Positions 9,080-17,742 of a stretch of DNA of 64,000 nt are shown piece after piece (position 1 is the first letter of the stretch; each line of letters opens with the position of its first letter). Both the position numbers and the translations under genes were made by a program. The notes under the pieces are model-generated. The model did not search any database, was not told where the DNA came from, and worked only from the letters and a program-made list of their open reading frames with translations. Source of the stretch: an uncultured Prevotella sp. (lineage in GTDB: Bacteria; Bacteroidota; Bacteroidia; Bacteroidales; Bacteroidaceae); assembly GCA_937907705.1 (NCBI GenBank), contig CALCVP010000031.1, positions 186,001 to 250,000 on the forward strand, written 5' to 3'.

Positions 9080-9164
9080 ATCTTTGGTGTTAATGAAGTG
9101 TTACTGAAAAGGAAATGGCGATAGCCAAGGGGCTGTCGCCACGATGACGGCAGGACCTGCGTGC

Positions 9165-10268
9165 CTACACGTTGAAGCGGAAGTGCATGATGTCACCGTC
9201 TTGCACCACATAGTCTTTGCCCTCAATGCCCATCTTGCCGGCCTCGCGCACAGCGGCTTCGGAGCCATACTGTATGTAGTCGGCATACTTGATGACCTCG
9301 GCACGGATGAAACCTTTTTCAAAGTCGGTGTGGATAACACCGGCACACTGTGGGGCTTTCCAGCCCTTGTGGTAGGTCCATGCCTTTACTTCCATCTCGC
9401 CGGCGGTGATAAAGGTCTCGAGGTTGAGCAGCGAGTAGGCTTTCTTGATGAGTCGGTTGACGCCACTTTCTTCCAGTCCCAATTCATCGAGGAACATTTT
9501 CTTTTCCTCATAAGTTTCGAAAGAGGCAATGTCTTCTTCTGTCTTGGCAGCTATGACCATAGCCTCGGCACCCTCTTGTGCAGCAATCTCTTCCACCCGG
9601 CGCGAATAGTCGTTGCCGGTCTTTGCGCTTGCCTCGTCTACATTGCACACATAGAGCACAGGCTTGGCTGTCAGCAGGAACAGGTTGCGGGCTGCTGTTT
9701 GTTCTTCTTTGGAGTCAAATTCTACGGTGCGTGCATTCTTGCCCTGCTCCAGTGCCTCCTTGTAGGCCTGCAACACTGCTACCTCTATCTTGGCATCCTT
9801 GTTGCCGCCCACGGCAGCCACCTTCTGCTGCTTGCTCAGTCGGCTCTCGATAGTTTCCAAGTCTTTGAGTTGCAGCTCAGTGTCTATAATCTCTTTGTCG
9901 CGTATAGGGTCTATGGAACCGTCTACGTGGGTGATATTCTCATCGTCGAAGCAGCGCAGCACATGGATAATGGCGTCTGTCTCGCGTATGTTTCCCAAGA
10001 ATTTGTTGCCCAGTCCCTCGCCCTTTGAGGCACCTTTTACCAGTCCGGCAATGTCTACTATCTCGCAAGTGGCAGGCACGATGCGCCCCGGATGCACGAT
10101 TTCTGCCAGTTTGTTCAGTCGCTCATCGGGCACGGTGATGACTCCCACGTTAGGCTCAATAGTACAGAAAGGGAAATTGGCTGCCTGCGCCTTTGCGCTC
10201 GACAAGCAGTTGAAAAGTGTAGATTTGCCCACATTTGGCAAACCTACAATACCACATTTTAATGACAT
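9165..10268 (-). CDS. ychF: Redox-regulated P-loop ATPase YchF (Obg family)
   Basis: A 367-residue protein, full length for YchF/OLA1 (about 363). The N-terminal G domain has Walker A GLPNVGKST (residues 8-16), switch region FPFCTIEPNVG, G3 DIAGLVKGAS and a G4 replaced by the YchF-type NVDE that prefers ATP. A central coiled coil around the KDLETIESRL stretch is followed by the C-terminal TGS domain ending in YVVQDGDIMHFRFNV, the hallmark of the family. The cytoplasmic protein binds ribosomes and is linked to oxidative-stress control in other bacteria. A TAnnTTTG box lies about 30 nt upstream. Confidence 0.97.
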   Translation of the reverse strand: MSLKCGIVGLPNVGKSTLFNCLSSAKAQAANFPFCTIEPNVGVITVPDERLNKLAEIVHPGRIVPATCEIVDIAGLVKGASKGEGLGNKFLGNIRETDAIIHVLRCFDDENITHVDGSIDPIRDKEIIDTELQLKDLETIESRLSKQQKVAAVGGNKDAKIEVAVLQAYKEALEQGKNARTVEFDSKEEQTAARNLFLLTAKPVLYVCNVDEASAKTGNDYSRRVEEIAAQEGAEAMVIAAKTEEDIASFETYEEKKMFLDELGLEESGVNRLIKKAYSLLNLETFITAGEMEVKAWTYHKGWKAPQCAGVIHTDFEKGFIRAEVIKYADYIQYGSEAAVREAGKMGIEGKDYVVQDGDIMHFRFNV

Positions 10269-10297
10269 ATCTTATACGTATAAATTGTTTTTTGCTG

Positions 10298-10305
10298 CAA
10301 AGCTA
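10298..10305 (-). promoter_or_regulatory. Promoter -7 box for ychF
   Basis: Minus strand TAGCTTTG, followed by C, matches TAnnTTTG; the start codon at 10268 is about 30 nt downstream. No clear -33 TTG. Confidence 0.5.
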
Positions 10306-10440
10306 CTACTTTTTATTCAGAAATGGGAATAAAAGTAATTTTAATTGAGTTCTCCTTTGCCTTGCCATACTTCTGCCGGTGGTGCATGGGCGGCAGAATG
10401 GCGCTGGCAAGGCATAAAGGTGGCGGAGCTTGGCTGCTGT

Positions 10441-10541
10441 CGATTGCACCGCAACCGGCTCAGCAAGAGCAGTGCTATTGGCTGCCAATAGCACTGCAAC
10501 CGATAGCCGAAAGCAGTGCAACGGACAGCCAATAGCATAGT
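10441..10541. repeat. 22-bp-pitch GCANTGC array, element R2
   Basis: Cores at 10446-10452 (GCACCGC), 10469-10475 (GCAGTGC), 10491-10497 (GCACTGC), 10513-10519 (GCAGTGC) and 10535-10541 (GCATAGT), spacings 23, 22, 22, 22. Spacers include TATTGGCTGCCAATA, itself a palindrome, and AACCGATAGCCGAAA. AGTGCTATTGG (10471-10481) pairs exactly with CCAATAGCACT (10485-10495). The element lies in the 531-bp gap between ychF and the next minus-strand gene; the rest of that gap holds the ychF promoter and a terminator. Confidence 0.8.
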
Positions 10542-10628
10542 TCTTGCTGAGGGGCATGGCACACCTTGGCGGTTTTGTGCCGTCAAGAGAAACGGCAGCA
10601 TGCTGTCAGGCAGATGGCTTGAGGGCAT

Positions 10629-10665
10629 AAAAAAGTCAGGCGGCTGCATCCCGCAGCCGCCTGAC
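10629..10665 (-). terminator. Terminator of the exported-protein gene at 10801-12501
   Basis: Arms GTCAGGCGGCTGC (10635-10647) and its exact complement (10653-10665) form a GC-rich 13-bp stem. The A-run just below it on the plus strand (10629-10634) is a T-run for minus-strand transcripts, as required for intrinsic termination. Confidence 0.8.
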
Positions 10666-10800
10666 ACTCACTGTTTAACTATTAAAAAATGAAGATTCTG
10701 TAAATTACATTCTCTGTGTTTGTGTAATATTTTCACTGTATACTTGTATCTATTAAAAACCGTGGCGCACCCGCCATCAGTAGTGTTTCTTGGTTGTCTG

Positions 10801-12501
10801 CTATTTTACCACTGCCTTTGACAGCTTGCTGCCGTCGGCATAAGTAACGGTTCTTACATAGATGCCCTTGGTGGGGGCTGCCACCTTGCGGCCCGACAGG
10901 TCTACATAATCCACGCACTCTATGCGCTTCTCGTTGGCTACATTGGAGCTGATGCCCGTAGGCGTGAGGCTATACTCGGTGATGCCGGAGCTTAGGCGGG
11001 TGTCGCCGTCCATGTAGAGAGCCTCAATGCCCAGTTTCTCTTCAGGACCTTTATAGAAGTACATGCGGCGTTCGTTTTGCGACAAGCTGTATATGTCGTA
11101 ACTGTCGGCATAGTCGTAAGCCACGGTAGTGGTAGATTCGGGGAAGAACCTGTATTCGTCAGTCGAGAAGGTATATACCTCACCGTCTATATAGAAGCTG
11201 TAAAACAGGTGGGCAGGGTCCAAATAGTTGCCGTTGACAGAGTAGTAACTGAGTTTGAACTGTACACCGCCATAGCCGTACATGTCGTCGTATGGCTGGT
11301 AAGCCGTAAAGACAGGAGGCAGCGGAGCAGCAGCTTCTTTTACCCAAGGATAGGTCATGGGGTGGTTGTACAGCGCCACCACATTGTCTGCACTCAGGTC
11401 ATCCTTGCTGTAATGGAGGCCCAACATGTCGCGGCAACTGAGGGTGTGGTTGGCAGCATCGTAGGCAAACTCCAAGGGCTTGCCGGTAAGATATACGCTG
11501 TCCTCTTCGTAATAGTCGGCAGCAATGCGCTTGGCGCCCACCGCAGAGGCATACATATAGCTGAAGTTGGGCTTGTCTATGCCCACCAGTTGCTGTGCGG
11601 GGAACACGGCGGTGCCGTCTTTCATTTCGCCCTTTATCCAGTGGTTGGGCAGGGTAGAGCCAAAGTTGCCCATATAGACATCGCTGCCCTCGATGGCCAC
11701 TTTGGCGGTAGTGGTCAGCGCTTGCTCCTGTGTGTCCATGTAGAGCATCATCACGTCTTCTGCAGAGGCAGCGTCTTTAGGCTGCGTGGTGTTGTCGGGC
11801 GTCCACCAGGCGGTAGAGGTCTTCTCGCCGTAACCGATCCATCCGCCGCTTTCAAGGCACAAGCCTGTCATTTCGGCATTGACCATCTGGAGCGAATCGC
11901 CGCGCCACACATATTGCAATGTCTGCGAGTCGGGGTCTACTTCGTATGTTTTCTTGTTGTCGTCTTCTGCATACTTCATCTTGTACAGGTAGCCGTAGTC
12001 CAGCTCTCCTGTGTATCCTTCTTCAGAATAGATGGCTTGCGGCAGTTTGAACTCAAGGGTGTCGCCCTTGGCCTTTGTACCTTTGATCCATGTTTCTACG
12101 GGCAGTGCCTGGATAGGTGTGCGCAGATACACGGTGCCGTCGTCTGCCATTACCAGTTGATTCCACGCTCCGCGTGCGCTGGTTTCCATGGCGTTGCCCC
12201 AAAAGCTGTAATAACCTGTTGTGCTGCGGTACAGATCGTAGGCGGTGCCTTCGGGCTGACCGGTAATCAAGGTCGGGGCTGTGGCGTCTTTCTTGGCAGC
12301 TTTGGCTGGCATACCTTGACTGACACGGAAGTCTCTGAGCAGGTGTGCGGGCACTTTCATTGTGCGTTTCTGCACCGCTTCGGTAGCGGTTTTCTGCCCG
12401 TTTATCGGCAAAAAGCTGACTGTATGGGGTGCTTGCGCCATAGTGGAAGTGGCAGCAAAAAGCGCTGTCAGGGCTACCAAGTAGTTCTTTTTCATACGCA
12501 T
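10801..12501 (-). CDS. Exported protein of unknown function with type IX-like C-terminal sorting module
   Basis: A 566-residue protein with a signal peptide (MRMKKNYLVALTALFAATST, cleaved after AQA or nearby). The body has no motif I recognise; it is rich in Tyr, Asp and Gly and probably all beta. The last 50 residues read like a type IX secretion C-terminal domain: a short strand ECVDYVDLSGRKV, then APTKGIYVRTVTYADGSK and a closing basic-hydrophobic KAVVK. That module directs cargo across the outer membrane and is usually removed at the surface. The gene stands divergent to the Omp28-type gene, whose C-terminus has the same layout, with about 600 bp of shared upstream DNA. It has its own promoter and terminator. 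Confidence 0.65.
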   Translation of the reverse strand: MRMKKNYLVALTALFAATSTMAQAPHTVSFLPINGQKTATEAVQKRTMKVPAHLLRDFRVSQGMPAKAAKKDATAPTLITGQPEGTAYDLYRSTTGYYSFWGNAMETSARGAWNQLVMADDGTVYLRTPIQALPVETWIKGTKAKGDTLEFKLPQAIYSEEGYTGELDYGYLYKMKYAEDDNKKTYEVDPDSQTLQYVWRGDSLQMVNAEMTGLCLESGGWIGYGEKTSTAWWTPDNTTQPKDAASAEDVMMLYMDTQEQALTTTAKVAIEGSDVYMGNFGSTLPNHWIKGEMKDGTAVFPAQQLVGIDKPNFSYMYASAVGAKRIAADYYEEDSVYLTGKPLEFAYDAANHTLSCRDMLGLHYSKDDLSADNVVALYNHPMTYPWVKEAAAPLPPVFTAYQPYDDMYGYGGVQFKLSYYSVNGNYLDPAHLFYSFYIDGEVYTFSTDEYRFFPESTTTVAYDYADSYDIYSLSQNERRMYFYKGPEEKLGIEALYMDGDTRLSSGITEYSLTPTGISSNVANEKRIECVDYVDLSGRKVAAPTKGIYVRTVTYADGSKLSKAVVK

Positions 12502-12552
12502 TTAGTTTTAGTTTGAATCTATTCGTGGCAATAGACTTAATGTTTGACGCTC

Positions 12553-12583
12553 CAAAGTTATATAATTTTAGCTTTTCCTGCAA
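12553..12583 (-). promoter_or_regulatory. Promoter for the exported protein at 10801-12501
   Basis: Minus strand TAACTTTG (12560 to 12553) with TTG 20 nt upstream gives the TTG-N20-TAnnTTTG arrangement. The start codon at 12501 is about 50 nt downstream. Confidence 0.65.
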
Positions 12584-12827
12584 ATGATTTGTCTATAAAT
12601 TGCAATAAAATGGCAAAATTTGTTCAATTTTGCTGAAAATATGTTGTCTAACGTCTGTAAACGATAACCTTATGTTAGCATGTGCTGTATTTATCAACTG
12701 CACCTGATGAAGCGTGGTAAGGGTTGATAAAATGTTAAAAACAGAACTTTTTGGTGTATAACAGCATTAAAATGATAATTATTTGCAGAAAATCGATAAA
12801 AATATGTATGCTTTTAAATATTATTAT

Positions 12828-12835
12828 TACCTTTG
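12828..12835 (+). promoter_or_regulatory. Possible promoter -7 box for the Omp28-like gene
   Basis: TACCTTTG matches TAnnTTTG in an AT-rich stretch. If used, it gives a leader of about 260 nt before the ATG at 13106. The rest of the 12584-13105 gap is AT-rich and shows no gene I can support. Confidence 0.45.
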
Positions 12836-13105
12836 CCGTCAGATAAAGTGTGCATGTGCCCACAGGCAGAGGTGTTGCAGAAAACATCCGTGCAAACAGG
12901 GCGGCAATGCCACTTGAAAAGATAACTGTAAATTACTGATAAAGTCTCTATATATAAATTAAGGTACAGACTGTTTAGCTTTTTTAAAGCCCATGCCGAT
13001 GCCACTTGTTGCTGACAGCAGCATGCTGACGCCTCTTGAAGATGCAATGCCTAAAGAGCAAGGCATAATGGAAAGACTGAATAACGTTTTAATAAATAGT
13101 ATAAT

Positions 13106-15121
13106 ATGAAAAGACTTGTACTCCCCTTGGTAGCATTCTTGCTATCAGCTTCGTTTGCCACAGCGCAAACACTCAAGACTTTGGGTACTGTAAGAGCAGA
13201 GAAGAATCCTAATGTAGGGCTCATTGCTCCTGCCAAAACTCCTAAGGCAGCACCTAAGAAAGCAGACGCCACCGCTCACCAGTATTATCTTGGCAACATT
13301 ACTGATGCCGATGACATTACTGATGACAATGCTCCACAGAACTCAGTAGGTCTGCCAGGTTATGCAGGAAAAGTTACTTCTGCAGCTTGTATGATAGACC
13401 CTGACAAGCTCGCACTCTATGACGGCGGCAAGATAGTAGGCATGCGCTTTGCCCTTGGTGCCAGTGTAGGTACTTCACGTGTGTTTGTAATGGGCATGAC
13501 TTCAGACGGAAACATTACCGATGATATCGTTTCTCAAGATGTGCCTTTTACTTCTTCAGGCTGGAATGAGGTAGAGCTTGACGAGCCTCACACCATCGAC
13601 CTGAAGAAAGAAGGTGTGGTAACATACCTCATCGGTTATGACTATACACAGAAGAGCGGTCAGACTCAGGCTGCTTACCCATTGACCATAGGTACTCCAG
13701 GCTATGCTTACTCTTTGCTTCTCTACGGCAGCTTAGGTAACGGTACAGGTTGGTACACCATGGATGCCAACGGAACAAATTACGGTTTGGCTTGCCAGCT
13801 GCTCATCGAGACCGAGGGCGAGGTAAAGGCTGTAGACCTTAGCTTGGCACAGTTGGTAACAGTGCCTTTCGTCAAGAAGGGCGAGAAGCTTCAGGTAAGC
13901 GGCTATGCAAAGTCTGCTTTGGAAGACCTTACCAACGTAAACTTCGGTGCCAGCATGAACGGCAAGGAATTTGCTACCTTCAACAGCGGCACAATGACTT
14001 TCACCGACAAGTACCAGAACTTCGGCATTGAGCTGGATGCTCCTGACAACATGAAGGGCGTAGGCGAGAAAAACGAACTGGCTGTTTACGTAAAAGACAT
14101 CAACGGTGTAGTGCCTACAGGCGACAAGTGTAATGATGATACCATCAAGGCCAACGTAGCTATTTACTCAGAGTCAGTAGCCCGCCAGAAAGAGCTGGTA
14201 GAGCACTTTACTTCTCAGTACTGCACATACTGCCCTTACGGTTATGATGTATTGAACAAGCTGACTACCGACCGCAATGACATAGCATGGGTTTCTATCC
14301 ATGGCGACATGTCAACAGGCTCTGATGTCTATACTACTGACGACAGCCAGTATATCACAGCACTGCTTACACAAGGTTATCCGTCAGCAGCGCTCAACCG
14401 CTACTACTATCCTGGCATGGCAAGCATGCTGTCTTACAGCCTCGGTTATGCTGATGCAGAGACCGGTGCAAAGAACTTTGACCAGTTGCTTCAGATCAGT
14501 GACCTGTTCTATCCTGCTTTTGCCAACATCAACCTCGATACAAAATATGATGCTGCAACCAGAAAACTTACTGTAAAGGTAAGCGGAAACACAGTGGCAG
14601 ACTTTGAAAAACTGATGAGAAACGGCGCTGCCTTGACCATCTACTTGACTGAGGACGGCTTGGTATCCAAGCAGTTGAACGGTCAAGAATGGATTGAAAA
14701 GTACAACCACAACAATGTACTCCGCAAGGTGGTAACCAGCCAGTTTGGCGATGAAGTGATTGTCAATAACGGTACTTACGAGCTGGATTACGACAATATC
14801 GTGCTTGACAAGTCTTGGAATGCAGACAACATGAATGTTATAGCATTCATCTCTTGCCCATTGACCTACACTACTGAAACTTACCAAGGTTCAAAGTATC
14901 AGGTACTTGACAAGGACTATACAGAGTATTGGGTAACCAATGCAGAGAAAGTTAAATTGGGCCAGAGCGCAAGCGGCATTGCAGGCAACGTGGTAGTTGA
15001 CCATAACAACGGTGAAGTTGCCCGCTACACTATCGACGGTCAGAAGGTTTCTGCTCCTGTAAAGGGTATCAACCTCGTGAAGATGGCCAACGGCAAGACT
15101 GTAAAGGTTATCGTAAAGTGA
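13106..15121 (+). CDS. Omp28-like exported thiol protein with type IX-like C-terminal sorting module
   Basis: A 671-residue protein with a signal peptide (LVLPLVAFLLSASFATAQ). Residues about 360-600 match the Omp28 type: VEHFTSQYCTYCPYGYDVL carries a CxxC redox-type site, followed by thioredoxin-fold-like segments (IAWVSIHGDM, GYPSAALNRYY). The N-terminal half is a beta-rich domain. The final segment VARYTIDGQKVSAPVKGINL through VKVIVK is a type IX sorting module, so the protein is probably delivered to the cell surface. Omp28 was described as a surface adhesin in Porphyromonas; whether the CxxC is redox-active is unknown. A terminator follows the stop. The codon pattern is even and well-biased, consistent with good expression. 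Confidence 0.8.
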   Translation: MKRLVLPLVAFLLSASFATAQTLKTLGTVRAEKNPNVGLIAPAKTPKAAPKKADATAHQYYLGNITDADDITDDNAPQNSVGLPGYAGKVTSAACMIDPDKLALYDGGKIVGMRFALGASVGTSRVFVMGMTSDGNITDDIVSQDVPFTSSGWNEVELDEPHTIDLKKEGVVTYLIGYDYTQKSGQTQAAYPLTIGTPGYAYSLLLYGSLGNGTGWYTMDANGTNYGLACQLLIETEGEVKAVDLSLAQLVTVPFVKKGEKLQVSGYAKSALEDLTNVNFGASMNGKEFATFNSGTMTFTDKYQNFGIELDAPDNMKGVGEKNELAVYVKDINGVVPTGDKCNDDTIKANVAIYSESVARQKELVEHFTSQYCTYCPYGYDVLNKLTTDRNDIAWVSIHGDMSTGSDVYTTDDSQYITALLTQGYPSAALNRYYYPGMASMLSYSLGYADAETGAKNFDQLLQISDLFYPAFANINLDTKYDAATRKLTVKVSGNTVADFEKLMRNGAALTIYLTEDGLVSKQLNGQEWIEKYNHNNVLRKVVTSQFGDEVIVNNGTYELDYDNIVLDKSWNADNMNVIAFISCPLTYTTETYQGSKYQVLDKDYTEYWVTNAEKVKLGQSASGIAGNVVVDHNNGEVARYTIDGQKVSAPVKGINLVKMANGKTVKVIVK

Positions 15122-15165
15122 CCGGACAGTAGAGAAAACAAAAAGAGAACCATTCTCTTTGACAT

Positions 15166-15205
15166 AAAAAAACGTATCGCCCCACATGGAGCGATACGTT
15201 TTTTT
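15166..15205. terminator. Bidirectional intrinsic terminator
   Basis: Stem ACGTATCGC/GCGATACGT flanked by an A-run and a T-run of seven (15166-15180 and 15191-15205), functional on both strands between convergent genes. Confidence 0.9.
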
Positions 15206-15303
15206 ATGGTGTATAAGCTGGTGTTCAAAATGGATGGAATGTATCAACCTTCATTGTTTAAATCAATTTTGAACACCTGTTCTATCGGAGTTGGTTTTCC
15301 ATT

Positions 15304-15951
15304 CTATTGGAAGTAGTCTTTCATTTGTGCGGCAATGGTCTCTAATTGCTCGGGAGAGTCATAGCCATAGCGGCGCCACATGTCCTTGCAGGGCTGCAAC
15401 AGTGCATCGTCTACTTCAGGTTTGTTGCGCAGATAAGGGTCAATGTTTTGATAAGCCAGCAGCACCTCTACCACTAATTCAGGCTTTATCTTCATGCGCT
15501 TGGCCAATTCAGCCACCTCAGGTGTCTCTTTCACCATGGTAATAGGTGTCAACTGGTAATACAGGTTGAGTATCATCAGCAGCATGACAGGCTTTAGGGC
15601 AGGGTAGGAAGGCAACGGCAGGAAGTCTTTTTCAAAGGGCGCATTTACCGCTACCCCTTCAAAGAAAGTGCCTCCCGAGCAGAAACCACTCATCTGTTTC
15701 AACCTGCGTATGTCGCGTTGCAGCTTGGAAGGGTTGTTGGCATAGAGGTCAAGCAGCCTCTTCAGGTGGGGCGTGGCAGCACTGCGCAATTGAAACAGCT
15801 GGCTGTGGAGGAACTGTGGCGGTATGTGCAGTTCAAGACTGAGGTCTACCAAGGGCTTGCTGTATAAAGGCTTTACGCCCACAGGCTTGCGCAAATAAAG
15901 CTGTAACAGCAATATCCAGTAATCTTCAGACCATAAAGGATGCTTTGTCAT
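15304..15951 (-). CDS. Conserved protein of unknown function
   Basis: A 215-residue soluble protein from the ATG at 15951; I prefer it over the upstream in-frame ATG at 15981 because only the shorter form leaves a normal leader after the promoter at 16002-16009. Notable segments are LWSEDYWILLLQLYLRKPVGVKPLYS at the start, LSLELHIPPQFLHSQLFQLR, and TPEVAELAKRMKIKPELVVEVLLAYQ, the last of which looks like a small helical HTH-type unit. The composition is alpha-helical with no membrane span or signal peptide. I do not recognise a family or function. It is a single-gene unit convergent with the Omp28-like gene. Confidence 0.7.
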   Translation of the reverse strand: MTKHPLWSEDYWILLLQLYLRKPVGVKPLYSKPLVDLSLELHIPPQFLHSQLFQLRSAATPHLKRLLDLYANNPSKLQRDIRRLKQMSGFCSGGTFFEGVAVNAPFEKDFLPLPSYPALKPVMLLMILNLYYQLTPITMVKETPEVAELAKRMKIKPELVVEVLLAYQNIDPYLRNKPEVDDALLQPCKDMWRRYGYDSPEQLETIAAQMKDYFQ

Positions 15952-16001
15952 AAGTGGAATGAATATAAAAGTTAATGCCAAAAAATAACTTCCGGCGATT
16001 G

Positions 16002-16032
16002 CAAAGATAGCAATTTTGCGACAATAGGCAAA
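16002..16032 (-). promoter_or_regulatory. Promoter for the unknown gene at 15304-15951
   Basis: Minus strand TATCTTTG (16009 to 16002) with TTTG exactly 19 nt upstream (16032 to 16029), a near-ideal Bacteroidota promoter. Confidence 0.75.
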
Positions 16033-16159
16033 ATCAGTGTGCCTACAAAATGGCTTGTACTCCCGTAAGAAGACTTTTCTTGTTGCTGAAATGCAGTCTG
16101 TTAGCCCCTTCTGTCATGTTAAGATTACTAAAAATTTACTGTAATCAAAAAGATTAAAG

Positions 16160-16167
16160 TAATTTTG
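16160..16167 (+). promoter_or_regulatory. Promoter -7 box for the GH3 operon
   Basis: TAATTTTG, followed by C, matches TAnnTTTG; the ATG at 16191 is 24 nt downstream. No TTG at -33 was seen. Confidence 0.55.
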
Positions 16168-16190
16168 CAGTTTTAAAAGACTCATCGAAG

Positions 16191-17705
16191 ATGAATATTA
16201 CAAGTATAGTAAGAAAAGCTTTTCTGGCAAGACAGAAACAACTCGAACGATACGCCACACAGGCAGAAGCCCTGCAACAAGGCGTGCTGCACTATCTGGT
16301 AAGCACCGCCAAGGAAACAGAATACGGCAGAAAGCACATGTTTGGCAATATACGCTCTTACGAAAACTTCATGGCCAACGTGCCAGTGAACACCTACGAG
16401 GAACTCAAGACCGACATAGACCGTATGCGCCATGGCGAGGGCAGCGTGCTTTGGCCGGGCGTGGTGAAATGGTATGCCAAGTCATCAGGCACTACCAACG
16501 ACAAGAGCAAGTTCATACCCGTGAGCGAAGACGGTCTGCGGCAGATACATTATAAAGGCGGCAAGGATGCCGTAACCTACTACTTGCGCAACAATCCCAA
16601 AAGCCGCATCTTTGACGGGCGCAGTCTTATCCTGGGCGGAAGCCACTCGCCAAACTACAATGTGCAAAACTCACTGGTGGGAGACCTTAGCGCTATATTG
16701 ATAGAAAACATCAACCCGCTGGCCAACTTAGTACGTGTGCCTCGCAAACAGACCGCATTGCTCTCTGACTTTGAGGTGAAGCGCGACCGCATAGCCCGTG
16801 AGACAATGAACAAGAATGTTACCAATATCAGCGGTGTGCCGTCGTGGATGCTCTCCGTGCTCACCCGTGTGCTGGAGCTGACAGGCAAGAGCCATATAGA
16901 TGAAGTGTGGCCCAACCTGGAGGTCTTCTTCCATGGAGGCGTGGCATTTACGCCTTATCGCCAGCAATACAAGCAGCTCATACAGTCGCCAAAAATGCAT
17001 TATATGGAAACATACAATGCCAGTGAGGGCTTCTTTGGCCTGCAAGACGACCCTGCCGACCCTGCCATGTCGCTGATGGTAGACTACGGTGTGTACTACG
17101 AATTTATCCCTATGGACGAGTTTGGCAGCGAACATCCTGCCATAGTGCCCGTCAGTGGCGTAAAGACAGGGGTCAACTATGCCATGGTTATCTCCACTTC
17201 GTGCGGACTGTGGCGTTACATCATCGGCGATACCGTAAAGTTTACATCCACCAACCCCTATAAATTCATCATCACAGGCCGCACCAAGAGCTTTATCAAT
17301 GCCTTTGGCGAGGAACTTATTGTGGACAATGCAGAGAAAGGATTGGCATGGGCTTGCCGGCAGACAGGGGCAGAAGTGCTTGAATACACCGCTGCTCCCG
17401 TGTTCATGGACGGCAACGCCAAGTGCCGCCATCAGTGGATTATAGAGTTCAGCAAGCAGCCGGACAGCTTGGAGCACTTTGCCGATGAGCTGGACAAAAA
17501 GCTGCAAGAAATCAACAGCGACTATGAAGCCAAGCGCTATAAAGACATCACGCTGCAACACCTTGAAGTGGTAAAGGCACGCAAAGACCTCTTCAACGAC
17601 TGGCTCAAGTCAAAGGGAAAGCTGGGCGGTCAGCACAAAGTGCCGCGCCTTAGCAACAGCAGAGACATTATTGAACAGTTGCTTATCTTCAACAAACATG
17701 CTTGA
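16191..17705 (+). CDS. GH3-family acyl-adenylating/amido-synthetase-like enzyme
   Basis: A 504-residue member of the GH3 superfamily, the adenylating enzymes best known from plant auxin conjugation. The ATP-binding P-loop-like motif YAKSSGTTNDKSKFIPVS lies near residue 95; later GH3 signatures are YNASEGFFGLQ near 275, WRYIIGDTVKF near 345 and ITGRTKSFINAFGEELIVDNAEKGL near 365-390. By family, it should activate a carboxylate with ATP and join it to an amine; the bacterial substrate is unknown. It is the first gene of a likely three-gene operon with a lipoprotein (38-nt gap) and a DUF3108 protein (44-nt gap), which hints at a cell-envelope role. Confidence 0.9.
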   Translation: MNITSIVRKAFLARQKQLERYATQAEALQQGVLHYLVSTAKETEYGRKHMFGNIRSYENFMANVPVNTYEELKTDIDRMRHGEGSVLWPGVVKWYAKSSGTTNDKSKFIPVSEDGLRQIHYKGGKDAVTYYLRNNPKSRIFDGRSLILGGSHSPNYNVQNSLVGDLSAILIENINPLANLVRVPRKQTALLSDFEVKRDRIARETMNKNVTNISGVPSWMLSVLTRVLELTGKSHIDEVWPNLEVFFHGGVAFTPYRQQYKQLIQSPKMHYMETYNASEGFFGLQDDPADPAMSLMVDYGVYYEFIPMDEFGSEHPAIVPVSGVKTGVNYAMVISTSCGLWRYIIGDTVKFTSTNPYKFIITGRTKSFINAFGEELIVDNAEKGLAWACRQTGAEVLEYTAAPVFMDGNAKCRHQWIIEFSKQPDSLEHFADELDKKLQEINSDYEAKRYKDITLQHLEVVKARKDLFNDWLKSKGKLGGQHKVPRLSNSRDIIEQLLIFNKHA

Positions 17706-17742
17706 AACAGCCCTTTAAACCACTTTACAACAACCCTTATTC

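Noticed and set aside
11077..12516. A 479-codon plus-strand frame opposite the exported protein gene
   Set aside because: The minus-strand frame has a signal peptide and a type IX-like tail; this one has neither.
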